Assembly: GCF_000422785.1 (NCBI RefSeq)
Contig: NZ_AUGS01000002.1
Span: 454,741 to 518,740, forward strand
Reading direction: 5' to 3'
Length of the DNA: 64,000 bases
Origin: Pseudovibrio exalbescens DSM 16456
Lineage (GTDB): Bacteria > Pseudomonadota > Alphaproteobacteria > Rhizobiales > Stappiaceae
In this document: one piece after another, positions 34,391-43,125 of the stretch
Layout of the letters: each line of letters begins with the position of its first letter
Position numbering within the stretch: position 1 is the first letter of the stretch
Notes under the pieces: model-generated
What the model saw: the letters and a program-made list of their open reading frames with translations, nothing else
Databases searched by the model: none
Told to the model about the DNA's origin: nothing
Made by a program: the position numbers and the translations under genes

Positions 34391-34415
34391 GGGCGCCGCA
34401 TACCAAGCCGCGCCC
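34391..34415 (-). other. Intercistronic hairpin after dctP
   Basis: A GC-rich stem (GGGCGC at 34391-34396, GCGCCC at 34410-34415, with further partial pairing inside) lies between dctP and dctQ, followed on the minus strand by TTCTTGCTTTTC. It probably acts as a partial terminator or mRNA stabiliser so that the binding protein is made in excess. Confidence 0.6.
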
Positions 34416-34436
34416 CTCCCTAGTGGACTTGATTGA

Positions 34437-35471
34437 TTACTGCGCTGAAACGTCAGCAAAAGCCTTTTCGTAGATGTCGATCAGCTTCTGACCTTCATCA
34501 CCTGTTGCTTCAAGGTAAGCGTCACGAGCCTTTGGGTACATCATCTCGCGCATTTCCGCACGTTCAGCATCGCTGAGTTCGCGAATGGATGTGCCGCTTT
34601 CCTTGATGACTGCCAGAGCTTCGTCGGCAGCTGCCGCCTTATGGGCAACCAGCTCCGGAATGACTTCCTCGAAAGTGTCCGTGATAATGGTCTGATAGTT
34701 CTCAGGCAAGGACGCCCACCATGCCTGGTTGAACAGCACCACGTCTTCGAATGCGCCGTGGTTGGTAAGGACCATATGATCCTGAACTTCATAGAACTTC
34801 ATGCGCTGAATGGTGTCCAGCGGGTTTTCCTGGCCGTCAACAACGCCTGTTTGCAACGATGTATAAACTTCGTTGAAAGGCAGAACGATGGCTGAAGCGC
34901 CAAGTGATGTGAACTGGCTGATCAGGATTTTGGAGTCCATGACGCGGAATTTCTGGCCTTCAAAGTCAGCCGTTTTTTCCAGCGGCTGATTGGAGGTCAT
35001 GTGTTTCCAGCCATTAGGCCACACTGCAACGCCTTTGACGCCGCGGCTATCAAAGGTCGCCAGCAGCGCTTCTCCGAACTCACCACCACGAATTTTCTGC
35101 GCTTTTTCCGTGTCTGTAGGCATCAGGTAGGGAATGTCGAGAACGGAAACCGCTGGGTTGAAGCCACCAAGGAAACCGGCGGGTGAAACGGTGCCCTGAA
35201 TGATGCCGAGCTGCACGCCCTCTGTCATTTCGCGCTGGTTACCAAGCTGGCCCTGCGGAAAGATCTGGAACTCAACCGCACCATCTGTGCGTTCCTTGAC
35301 GAGATCAGCCACTTTTTCCAGCATGATGTGCCGGGACTGGGCAGTGGATTCAAGGTGTCCAATCTGGGCTGTGTAGTCGGCTGCATTAACTGACGATACG
35401 GCAGCAAAAAACGCTCCGGACGTGATTGCGCAGGCAATCGCGGACCGGGCTACTTTGGAAAAGTGCGTCAT
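34437..35471 (-). CDS. dctP: TRAP transporter substrate-binding protein DctP
   Basis: A 344-residue periplasmic binding protein with a signal peptide ending VSSVNAADY near residue 30. The KFRVMDSKILISQFTSLGA segment (about 171-190) holds the conserved Arg that pairs with the substrate carboxylate, and LPFNEVYTSLQTGVVDGQEN is the family signature. TRAP ligands are nearly always organic acids. As first gene of the operon with pyrK, pyrD, an N-carbamoyl hydrolase, pyrC and pyrE, its ligand is likely orotate, dihydroorotate or N-carbamoyl-aspartate, all carboxylates. This assignment is inferred from context. Confidence 0.93.
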   Translation of the reverse strand: MTHFSKVARSAIACAITSGAFFAAVSSVNAADYTAQIGHLESTAQSRHIMLEKVADLVKERTDGAVEFQIFPQGQLGNQREMTEGVQLGIIQGTVSPAGFLGGFNPAVSVLDIPYLMPTDTEKAQKIRGGEFGEALLATFDSRGVKGVAVWPNGWKHMTSNQPLEKTADFEGQKFRVMDSKILISQFTSLGASAIVLPFNEVYTSLQTGVVDGQENPLDTIQRMKFYEVQDHMVLTNHGAFEDVVLFNQAWWASLPENYQTIITDTFEEVIPELVAHKAAAADEALAVIKESGTSIRELSDAERAEMREMMYPKARDAYLEATGDEGQKLIDIYEKAFADVSAQ

Positions 35472-35904
35472 GATTTCCCCGATACAATATATGAAGGCGT
35501 TGGCACATCTACACGAACCGATCCTTCTGTCAACATTGTTGAGAAGAATTGAGCTAATTTAGCGCATTCCCTCGTTTGCTGGCTACGTGAAACTGCATAT
35601 ATTCATAGTGTTTGGGGGGTAAAAAGAAAAGTTTTTTCTCATTATATTCATTGAGAAATTCAGCAATAAAGGTTCAAATTACTTAGCTTCATGTCAATTG
35701 GCAACAAGCTGCGAATCCTGAGTGCCTTTTTTCCACGCTGAATATTGCTCAATAATGGGGCACTCTGCCAATTTGAGTATCAGCTTGCTTTGCCAGTGCA
35801 CGCATGCGTGTTTTTGGGTTTGTTGCTTGGAAAGGCGGGTGGAGTGATTGAAGTTCTTATTATCTGCCCGCATCATGCCTCGCGATAAGACTGGCGAGGG
35901 GCAG
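35472..35904. other. AT-rich divergent control region
   Basis: About 430 bases separate dctP from the nucleotidyltransferase pair. The section 35540-35690 is strongly AT-rich and must hold the promoter of the long leftward operon. No regulator gene adjoins it and I do not see a clear operator palindrome. An open frame at 35694-36011 on the minus strand has no family resemblance. Confidence 0.45.
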
Positions 35905-36543
35905 ATGACGCACGAGATACTGACCAAGTTCCCCAAGTATGGTGATCCGACACTGAAAAGAGCAACGGAAGAGCAACTGGTTGAGTTCCTGCGCGAGCTC
36001 GTCGTCGCCAATCCAGTGCTGACGGAACTATTAGCAACGGCCGAACGCCTTGAATTGCCAGATGCATGGATTGTTTCTGGCGCAATCTATCAAAACGTAT
36101 GGAATGCTCTGCTCGGTTATCCGCAAGGTTACGGGATTAAGGACTATGATCTGATTTACTTTGATGGATCAGATCTGTCGTGGGAGGCGGAAGATGCAGT
36201 CATCCGCCGGGTTGAGGCGGCCACCCAAGCAATGAACATCCCCGTTGAGGTTCGCAATCAGGCTCGTGTTCATCTGTGGTTCCCGGAGCGGTTCGGAACC
36301 TGTTATCCGCGATTGAGCAGCGCGACCCAGTCGTTGGAGTTTTATGCCTCCAAGACCCACGCAGTTGCCGTGGCGAGGACACCAGAGACGGGGCAGATCA
36401 AGGTGCATGCGCCTTTCGGTCTGAGGGCTGTTTTTGAAATGGAGCTCGTACCGAACTATAGAATAGATAACAAGGCCACCCATCTTGAAAAGTCGGCACG
36501 GCTGAAACGTCTCTGGCCACCCGTCAAGATAGTTGATTGGTAG
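35905..36543 (+). CDS. PF06042-family nucleotidyltransferase-like protein
   Basis: A protein of about 212 residues. The start at 35905 (MTHEILTKF) has a GAGGGG ribosome site; earlier in-frame starts at 35876 and 35848 have none. The family core DAWIVSGAIYQNVWNALLGY followed by GIKDYDLIYFD (residues 53-87) contains the catalytic-type Asp80 and Asp82. A Trp/Arg-rich central part follows, and the end LKRLWPPVKIVDW is also conserved in the family. These proteins (DUF925) have the Pol-beta nucleotidyltransferase fold, and their substrates are unknown. A diverged second copy follows 32 bases later. Confidence 0.82.
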   Translation: MTHEILTKFPKYGDPTLKRATEEQLVEFLRELVVANPVLTELLATAERLELPDAWIVSGAIYQNVWNALLGYPQGYGIKDYDLIYFDGSDLSWEAEDAVIRRVEAATQAMNIPVEVRNQARVHLWFPERFGTCYPRLSSATQSLEFYASKTHAVAVARTPETGQIKVHAPFGLRAVFEMELVPNYRIDNKATHLEKSARLKRLWPPVKIVDW

Positions 36544-36575
36544 CGAGTTCGGGCCCGGTTTGCAGGAGGCCTTCT

Positions 36576-37253
36576 GTGACGGAGAAGTCTCTGTCGCCAA
36601 CAATGAGAGCGAAAATGCCCACGCATCCTGTGTCTCAGTCAGGTGTAAATTCTGATCTTGTCCGATTGGATCCAGCACGGTTGGCCGATCCGCAGGCGAC
36701 TTGTGAATATGAGCGCCAATGTGTGCTCAAACTTCTGATGGCAAGTACGCCGGGAATGATGGGGGCGCTACGCGGGATTCGATCCATTGGGTTGCGAGAT
36801 TGGTGCGTCAGCGGCCGTACCCTGACCTACGTGGTGTATTCGTCTCTCCTCGGCGCGCCGGCACACCAGACGCGCATGCCGCTGAGCGTGCTGTGCTACG
36901 AACCCGAACCTGCCGCCCTTGGGGTGGAACCGAAGGTCATCCAAAATTTGCGCCGTGTCGTGATGGATGAACGCTTTGATCTGCAAATTGTAAATGTGGC
37001 CAAGGAACGATCGCAACTGGTGGGAAACATTGTCTCCTGTGTCGATGAAGCGGTCCTCTACAGCCCGTTAAAGGCTTTGGCTGCTGGTGTCCGTTTGGGA
37101 GCTGATGGCTCGCTGAATTGCGTGGCGCCCTTTGGCCTCACGTCGCTGTTCAAAGCGGACCTTGCTCCAAATCCTTTTGGCCAAAACGATACTCTATACC
37201 TGCGGGAAGTGAACTTGTTTCAGCGGCTGTGGCCGGCAGGGTTCACCTGCTAA
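36576..37253 (+). CDS. Degenerate paralogue of the PF06042 nucleotidyltransferase
   Basis: A protein of about 225 residues from a GTG start at 36576 with a perfect AGGAGG site 6 bases upstream. It aligns with the preceding gene through RDWCVSGRTLTYVVYSSLLG and the end FGLTSLFKADLAPN and FQRLWPAGF. The loop that carries Asp80 and Asp82 in the first copy (GIKDYDLIYFD) here reads TRMPLSVLCYE, so both catalytic-type aspartates are gone. The frame is intact and the ribosome site strong, so it is probably an expressed pseudoenzyme, perhaps a regulatory partner of the first copy, rather than a decaying gene. Confidence 0.75.
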   Translation: MTEKSLSPTMRAKMPTHPVSQSGVNSDLVRLDPARLADPQATCEYERQCVLKLLMASTPGMMGALRGIRSIGLRDWCVSGRTLTYVVYSSLLGAPAHQTRMPLSVLCYEPEPAALGVEPKVIQNLRRVVMDERFDLQIVNVAKERSQLVGNIVSCVDEAVLYSPLKALAAGVRLGADGSLNCVAPFGLTSLFKADLAPNPFGQNDTLYLREVNLFQRLWPAGFTC

Positions 37254-37284
37254 GGCTGAAGCTCTGAGCACAAACCCGTCAACC

Positions 37285-39084
37285 TCAGGATTGAAGGGGC
37301 AATAGTCGGACGGGAACCAATCCACGTAGACTGTTGCCAAGGTATATTGCGGATGCGTGTTGGACCATGTCGGGTGTTATGTCGGCTTCCTCAGCGTAGC
37401 CATAATCCACCAGGCCCGCTCGAAACGTTCCCGGTAATAACCCGTGGTGCAAATGCGGCGTTAGCAATTTGCCATCTAGCTCAACAAACAGGTTTGTGAA
37501 GCTACCTTCGGTAATGAAACCATCCTCGTTGCAAAACAGCACCTCACGGCATCCCCATCTACTCTGATAGGCTGCGCGCGTTTGATCATAAAACTGACGG
37601 TGGCTGGTCTTGTGAAAGAGAAAACGGTTCTGTGCGCAGACCGGTTCTTTGGCTATGCACACTGTCCATTGCTCTTCGTCTTCGTGAGCCAAGACGGTCG
37701 GCGCTATTGAGATGCATCCCTGATCATCCAGATCCAGCCGGACGCGATGCGGCTTTGCTGGCCACTGTTCGGCCGCAGTGCACAGCGCGCTTTCGGCGTT
37801 GTAGGCATCAAAGGGAAAGTCGAAATAGGCAGCGCTCTCCATCAGGCGCCGCAAGTGCCGCTCCAACAGAAAAAAGCCGTCTTCAGGTGTCCAGCGCATC
37901 GTTTCGAACAGCGTGAACGGCTCAACGGGTTCAGCGAAGACCTGCAACTTCAACAGACATTCATCGTACTCAGGCGCGGCGCCGGAATCATAAACCACGC
38001 CGGAACCGGTGCCGAGGGTTCCCTGGCCGTCTTCATCTACAACCAGTGTTCGGATGGCTATGTTGAAACAGAAATCCCCAGAAGGGTCGATGCTGCCGAT
38101 GGAGCCGGTGTAAACGCCGCGGGGCGTTGCTTCCAGATCAGAGATGATCTCCATTGCGCGCAATTTGGGCGCACCGGTAATCGAGCCACAGGGAAATAAA
38201 CGCTGTATTATCCGCGGTAGTCCTACACCATCGCGCAATTGACCTGTCGTGGTAGATGTCATTTGAAACAGACTGCGATATCTTTCGACCTCGCACAGGG
38301 AGGGAACGCAAACACTGCCGGGCTTGGCGATGCGGGACAGATCATTGCGCATCAAATCAAGAATCATGGTGTTTTCCGCGCGGGATTTGGCATCGTTTGC
38401 GAGCCATTGCGTGATCTTGCGATCCTCCGCGACCGTTCTTCCGCGGGCAGCGGTTCCCTTCATGGGCTTGCAGGTCAGATTCTGACCCTCTCGCTTCAAG
38501 AAAAGCTCCGGCGAGATGGAAAGCACCAGATAGCCGTCAATCTTCATCAAGGCGGCATAGTCAACCGGCTGTTGAAATAACAGCTTGCGGAACAGGCTGA
38601 TCGGATCTCCTTCCAACATCGCTTCGGCACGCATGGTCAGGTTGATCTGATAAATGTCCCCTTGTGCGAGATGCGTTTGTGTGGCGCGGAAAGCCGCGTC
38701 GTATTCCGATCGGCTCAGGTCAAATCCCTTGATGTGGAGTGCTGTCCCCCGAGTGTTGTCCATGGCGGCGTCAAGCCAGGCGTCAAGTTCTTGCGCATTC
38801 AGCTCTTGGGGGGGCTTATAGGCACCAAACCATGCGAGCGGCAGCGTTGAAGAAGAGAGTGGGCGAGATGTGAGCTTCGGTTCGAAAGCCCAGCCGAATT
38901 CGTAGGAAAAGAAACCGGCCAGATGAGCCCCAGAGGCGCGCAGGGAGTCTAGTCGCTGCAGGTACTTGTTGGCTTCACTCAGCTCTGTGCATCTCACAAC
39001 CGTGCCTGGAGATTTGTAAAGCCGTGCCCCACACCGGCTTTTCCGGTCTACCAGTAAAACCGTGCCTTCATCGAAAACTGTCAT
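37285..39084 (-). CDS. pabBC: Fused aminodeoxychorismate synthase (PabB) and aminodeoxychorismate lyase (PabC)
   Basis: A protein of about 599 residues with two enzymes of p-aminobenzoate and folate synthesis. The N-terminal PabB half (about 1-390) has CKPMKGTAARGR with the PabB-type Lys, NTMILDLMRNDLSRIA, and FPCGSITGAPKLRAMEIISD. The C-terminal half (about 395-599) is a fold-type IV PLP enzyme, with FETMRW at its start, the Lys-containing FHKTSHRQFYD, and EVLFCNEDGFITEGSFTNLF. The start at 39084 (MTVFDEGTVLL) is preferred over an upstream ATG at 39183. No pabA glutaminase subunit is nearby. It converges with the nucleotidyltransferase pair. Confidence 0.92.
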   Translation of the reverse strand: MTVFDEGTVLLVDRKSRCGARLYKSPGTVVRCTELSEANKYLQRLDSLRASGAHLAGFFSYEFGWAFEPKLTSRPLSSSTLPLAWFGAYKPPQELNAQELDAWLDAAMDNTRGTALHIKGFDLSRSEYDAAFRATQTHLAQGDIYQINLTMRAEAMLEGDPISLFRKLLFQQPVDYAALMKIDGYLVLSISPELFLKREGQNLTCKPMKGTAARGRTVAEDRKITQWLANDAKSRAENTMILDLMRNDLSRIAKPGSVCVPSLCEVERYRSLFQMTSTTTGQLRDGVGLPRIIQRLFPCGSITGAPKLRAMEIISDLEATPRGVYTGSIGSIDPSGDFCFNIAIRTLVVDEDGQGTLGTGSGVVYDSGAAPEYDECLLKLQVFAEPVEPFTLFETMRWTPEDGFFLLERHLRRLMESAAYFDFPFDAYNAESALCTAAEQWPAKPHRVRLDLDDQGCISIAPTVLAHEDEEQWTVCIAKEPVCAQNRFLFHKTSHRQFYDQTRAAYQSRWGCREVLFCNEDGFITEGSFTNLFVELDGKLLTPHLHHGLLPGTFRAGLVDYGYAEEADITPDMVQHASAIYLGNSLRGLVPVRLLPLQS

Positions 39085-39234
39085 TGACCCCAACGCACAC
39101 TTGCCCCGCCAAATGGGCAGCGGAAGAACAGGAACAGCGCGGCATATAACAGAGCCTGATGCTTGAGAGCAACTGCAAGACAAGGTGCCGGACGTGTTTC
39201 CTCAAGGATACTATGTCTGGCCGTCGTACGGTCC

Positions 39235-40716
39235 TTATGTCAGGTCATCGATGAACCGGGAAAGCCGAGCTTGCAAACTAACCAGGCGTTCATCCAACGC
39301 GAAGGCCTCTTGCTTCATGTGTTCGGTTGCACTGGAGGCTTGTGAGACCGCATTCCCAAGTGGTTCCAGATCCGAATAAACAGCATGAGTGCTTTGGGTC
39401 GCTGCGAAAATGCTTTGAGATATTTCTTTGGTTGCCCCGCCTTGTTGGTTGATGGCTCCAGATATTGCATCAGCATTTGCGTTGACGTCATCAATCGTGG
39501 CGGTGATGGAGCCAATGGCTTCGACGGCTCGTTTCGTCTGGCTTTGAATTGCGGTGATGTGGGTGCTGACCTCATCGGTGGCTTGGGATGTTTGGGTCGC
39601 CAATCCTTTTACCTCAGAAGCAACCACAGTAAAACCGCGTCCAGCTTCGCCTGCTCTGGCCGCTTCGATAGTGGCATTCAATGCCAGCAAGTTGGTCTGA
39701 TCTGCTATCGCGTGGATCAACGTTATGACTTGTCCAACGCGGTTTGCGGCCTCGGACAGCTCGCTCATCGTGGCCTCCGCCTGTTTGGCGCTCTCGTTGG
39801 CACGACTAATCATGCTGTTGGTATTGACGATTTGACCTGCGATTTCATTTATGGAGGTTGATAGCTCTTCGGCTGCTGCAGCGACGGACTGAACGTTTCC
39901 GGATGCCTCTCCTGAAGATTTTTGGGCTGCCTCTGAGCATGTCATGGCTTTGGTGCTGAGAGACGCTAGTTCTTCAGTTGCAGTAAGAAGGGCTGCGGCA
40001 TGTCTGCCCAAGGCGACCATAAGATCATTGGTTTCTACATTGAAAGCGGTGACAATTTCAGAGCCCGGTGCGCCAGCTTCCATGTTCGCCGTTTGATGGT
40101 GTTTCTGGTGCGCTGCAGCTTGGCAGGTCGCGAGTTCGGTTGACGTTGCAGCCAGAGTGTCTTCAGCGGCGGTAAGTTGCGCATTGATCTTGCTACAGGT
40201 AGCTGTCAGCAGGAAAGCCTCCGCCCATATCAGACCAACATCCATAAGCAGATGTGCCATGCTGGATCCGCTTTGCGAAGACCACGTCGTCAGCAGAGAG
40301 CCTGTTCCTAAAAAATGTAATGTTGCAATGAGTGCAAAGACCAGAATTGGGCGTTTGTCTAACCAGACAAGCATCATCGCAAGGCCAATATAAAACAACA
40401 CGCGCGTGTTGGCGCCAAAGGTCGATCCAAACTCGGCAGGGTCGCCCGCAATAAACAGCAGGGAAACCAATAGGGGCAAACAAGTCGCCACACTGGTTCG
40501 CGTAAGAACATCAGGAGCTGTGCGGAGCCAAAAGCCTGTTGGAATCGCGGCTAGCAGCATCGCTGTGCCGGCCAGCAGGCTCAATGCGTCATGTCCGTTG
40601 GTCCAGGCTGAGGTGATGACAAGGAGCACCAAGATCCAAGAGACGGCCACAAAAATGCGAGTAAAACTGTGTTCAGGGGATGCTGGGGAGCTTGCACGAT
40701 GCGCGGACGTTGTCAT
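39235..40716 (-). CDS. Methyl-accepting chemotaxis protein
   Basis: A protein of about 493 residues starting at an ATG behind an AGAGGT site. About six N-terminal membrane segments (residues 20-190) form a compact membrane-embedded sensor without a periplasmic loop domain or HAMP. The cytoplasmic signalling domain has the hairpin tip [20 protein letters not shown] and [20 protein letters not shown], which contact CheA and CheW. It may sense membrane state, light, oxygen or an intracellular signal. It does not end in a CheR-tethering pentapeptide. No chemotaxis operon is nearby. Confidence 0.9.
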   Translation of the reverse strand: MTTSAHRASSPASPEHSFTRIFVAVSWILVLLVITSAWTNGHDALSLLAGTAMLLAAIPTGFWLRTAPDVLTRTSVATCLPLLVSLLFIAGDPAEFGSTFGANTRVLFYIGLAMMLVWLDKRPILVFALIATLHFLGTGSLLTTWSSQSGSSMAHLLMDVGLIWAEAFLLTATCSKINAQLTAAEDTLAATSTELATCQAAAHQKHHQTANMEAGAPGSEIVTAFNVETNDLMVALGRHAAALLTATEELASLSTKAMTCSEAAQKSSGEASGNVQSVAAAAEELSTSINEIAGQIVNTNSMISRANESAKQAEATMSELSEAANRVGQVITLIHAIADQTNLLALNATIEAARAGEAGRGFTVVASEVKGLATQTSQATDEVSTHITAIQSQTKRAVEAIGSITATIDDVNANADAISGAINQQGGATKEISQSIFAATQSTHAVYSDLEPLGNAVSQASSATEHMKQEAFALDERLVSLQARLSRFIDDLT

Positions 40717-41022
40717 CTTCGGACCTCTGTCATGTACCATGACCACAGTTGACGAGAGTGAGGTGGAATGCAGCCTCGTTAAAACACAACCGACTCCGCT
40801 GGGAGCGTACGCTCCGTGCCTTGTCTCAGGCTGCATATATTGAACAGGCTTCACGTTTTGGGGGGCGGGCACGGCCAACAGTGCCAACTACAGCCCTAGC
40901 GAGAAGACGTTCAAGAAAAAACCCGCAGGGCAATGGCCGCTACGGGTATGTGGCAACAAGTATGTTTGTTCCATCAAGTGTAAAGAGTTTTTGCGAAAGG
41001 CGGCTTAAATATTAATTGTCGC
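40717..41022. other. Intergenic region upstream of the chemoreceptor
   Basis: About 300 bases between the MarR gene end and the chemoreceptor start. It should hold the chemoreceptor promoter. I see no RNA gene, clear terminator or family-like open frame. Confidence 0.4.
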
Positions 41023-41484
41023 TCAAGCAGGCTCGGCAAGGGGCTCGACTTCCGCGAAGCAAAAGCGTTGGCAAGTTGTGTCTTCGGTTTGGTTTAGTAT
41101 CTTTTGAAAGACCTCGTTAAGGCGCTCGAGATCCTTCTCATCAATTTCATTGAGCAATGCTGTTGCAGCCTCCCACCGAGCTTTCGCTAGATCTGTGGCA
41201 CGGCGTTTGCCGCGGGCTGTCAGCTCGACCATGACTTCCCGGCCGCGGCGACGTTGGCGCCGAACCAGCCAATCCTTCTCCAGGCGGTCAATCAACCGGA
41301 CTGTAGCTGAATGGCTCAAACGCACTTCTGCTGCGATTCCGCCGATGGAAATGCTGGTGTGGCGCTGGATTGTAAGAAGAGCGGCTACTGCACTTGCGGA
41401 TAGGTCTCCATAAGTCTGAAGACTTGTATCTTCGAGTAGCGTGCTGATAGCGGTTAACTTGTTTGCGACTTGATCAACTAACAT
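41023..41484 (-). CDS. MarR-family transcriptional regulator
   Basis: A 153-residue winged-helix protein. Helices 3-4 read ISIGGIAAEVRLSHSATVRL (about 45-64), followed by IDRLEKDWLVRR and the basic wing QRRRGREVMVELTARGKR (about 77-94), typical of MarR dimers. The C-terminus has a Cys in QRFCFAE that could be redox-active. It lies downstream of msrA in the same direction with a 158-base gap, so it may respond to oxidative stress, but no direct link can be shown. Confidence 0.88.
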   Translation of the reverse strand: MLVDQVANKLTAISTLLEDTSLQTYGDLSASAVAALLTIQRHTSISIGGIAAEVRLSHSATVRLIDRLEKDWLVRRQRRRGREVMVELTARGKRRATDLAKARWEAATALLNEIDEKDLERLNEVFQKILNQTEDTTCQRFCFAEVEPLAEPA

Positions 41485-41642
41485 TTGAAAACATTTCTGG
41501 AAATTGGTGCATCTGAGTTTGTTGATGACGAAAATAAATTAAAATTTTATATATTACAATAACCTTGTTCAATCTTGGGTGGTGTTTCCTTCCGATACGG
41601 AACATTTACCAATAGGTGTGTGTAGGTTCAAAGTTGGTGGCT

Positions 41643-42290
41643 TTAACCCGGAAAGGCCACGCCAATGCCCTTGAGACCGCAGTATCCCTCTGGATGTTTG
41701 GCAAGATATTGCTGATGATAGTCTTCCGCCCAGTAAAAATTATGGGCCATTTTGAGTTCTGTGGTAATCGTCCGCTTTATACTTTCGGACCGTAGCGCCT
41801 TTTGAAACAGTATTAGTGATTCTTCGGCAGCTGTTAGCTGATCTTCGTCCATTACATAAACTGCTGATCGATACTGGCTGCCAATGTCATTTCCCTGACG
41901 CATGCCCTGTGTGGGGTCGTGGTTTTCCCAAAATACTTTCAGAAGATCCGTCAGGGGGAGGTGGGCCGGATCAAATACAATCTTCACAACTTCTGTGTGG
42001 CCGGTTCGTCCAGTTGAAACTTCATTGTAGGTCGGGTTAGGGGTGGTTCCGCCTGCATAGCCAACACCTGTCACGTGAACACCCGGTAGCGGCCAAAAGA
42101 GGCGTTCAGCGCCCCAAAAACAACCCATCCCGACTACCAGCTCTCGTAGGCCCTCGGGATAGGGGCCATTTATTGGAATGCCAGAGACCTGGTGATTTCC
42201 AGGAGAGGTGAGTGGTGTGTCTCGGCCAGGCAGGCTGCCCTCTGCGGTCTGCTTGCTGAACCGGTTGGCCAGCAGTGTCATGAAAGACAT
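41643..42290 (-). CDS. msrA: Peptide methionine sulfoxide reductase A
   Basis: A 215-residue MsrA that reduces S-epimers of methionine sulfoxide in proteins with thioredoxin. The active-site motif [13 protein letters not shown] holds the catalytic Cys (about residue 57), [22 protein letters not shown] follows in two parts, and the resolving Cys is in [12 protein letters not shown] near the end. An N-terminal extension of about 45 residues before the catalytic domain matches long E. coli-type MsrA proteins. Regulation is not evident. Confidence 0.95.
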   Translation of the reverse strand: MSFMTLLANRFSKQTAEGSLPGRDTPLTSPGNHQVSGIPINGPYPEGLRELVVGMGCFWGAERLFWPLPGVHVTGVGYAGGTTPNPTYNEVSTGRTGHTEVVKIVFDPAHLPLTDLLKVFWENHDPTQGMRQGNDIGSQYRSAVYVMDEDQLTAAEESLILFQKALRSESIKRTITTELKMAHNFYWAEDYHQQYLAKHPEGYCGLKGIGVAFPG

Positions 42291-42375
42291 TTATCCCTCC
42301 CCGTATTTTTCCATGCTTCAAAGCTGGCTCAAATCGAGCAAAAATCAAGCACGGCATATGACAGCGGCGGAAAAA

Positions 42376-42741
42376 TCAGAGCAGGGAGGCGCGGAGTTTC
42401 CGCCTGCGGTCGCCATACCAGATCAACAGCAGGCCCAATGGTGTGAAGATTACCCATGCCGGATACTGGAGCAGGCCTTGCAAAATGGGATCCCATAAGA
42501 AAGGCGAGATGTGGCGCTGCACACCTGCTTGGGCCGCGTTCAACGTGCCAGGAGAAATGTCGAACCAAACCTGCCCCATCGGAGTAATGACCCAAGCCGA
42601 CGCGGCGATGCTGCGGGTGCAATCAACCACGAACGACACAAGGGCAATGGCAATGAACCAAAGTCCGAGCACTCTAGCCAGGAAACTGAACACGTTTGCA
42701 CTCCGTAATTGTTGCTTGTCTCGCCACCACTGATAGCGCAT
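42376..42741 (-). CDS. Small conserved-type membrane protein of unknown function
   Basis: A 121-residue protein with two or three hydrophobic segments: FLARVLGLWFIAIALVSFVV (about 20-39) and WVIFTPLGLLLIWYGDRRRK (about 95-114). The topology resembles small inner-membrane proteins with a central periplasmic loop (TRSIAASAWVITPMGQVWFD). No named family recognised. It lies 85 bases upstream of msrA on the same strand and could share its transcript. Confidence 0.7.
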   Translation of the reverse strand: MRYQWWRDKQQLRSANVFSFLARVLGLWFIAIALVSFVVDCTRSIAASAWVITPMGQVWFDISPGTLNAAQAGVQRHISPFLWDPILQGLLQYPAWVIFTPLGLLLIWYGDRRRKLRASLL

Positions 42742-42964
42742 GTGGGGTCATCGTGCCCTTTAATCATGAACAACGAAACTCAACATCCGGTGAATGCGTT
42801 CCTTCTTAACAAGTTCACACGACGAGCGGCCGTCCCTCAACTGTCATGCGCAGTTCACAGGTTGGGGAAAGGTGAAGCCTTTTTGAAAATAAGTGCTTGC
42901 GCCCTACAAACGCTTTTACTATACCCCCTCTCACACCGCCGGCGCACAGCTGGTGTCGTGATGC

Positions 42965-43054
42965 GGAGAGGTGGCCGAGCGGTCGAAGGCGCACGCCTGG
43001 AACGCGTGTAGGCGGGAAACCGTCTCCAGGGTTCGAATCCCTGTCTCTCCGCCA
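42965..43054 (+). tRNA. tRNA-Ser (anticodon GGA)
   Basis: A 90-base class II tRNA with an encoded CCA end. The acceptor stem is GGAGAGG paired with TCTCTCC, the D-arm begins TGGCCGAGCGGTC, and the anticodon stem CACGC/GCGTG encloses CTGGAAC with anticodon GGA. A long variable arm (TAGGCGGGAAACCGTCT) and the T-loop GGTTCGAATCC follow. It reads UCC and UCU serine codons. The AT-rich bases just upstream may hold the promoter. No integrase lies nearby. Confidence 0.98.
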
Positions 43055-43125
43055 TTTTTATTATACCTTCCCTGAAAACCGATACCTCATTTCTCAGTCA
43101 TCCTTGAGCATATCGCACTGATGCC

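Noticed and set aside
36576..37253. Reading the second nucleotidyltransferase-like gene as a pseudogene
   Set aside because: The frame is intact, of family length, and has a perfect ribosome site, so an expressed pseudoenzyme is the better reading.
42965..43054. tRNA-Ser as an attachment site for an integrated element
   Set aside because: No integrase, phage-like gene or repeated tRNA 3' end is seen on either side.
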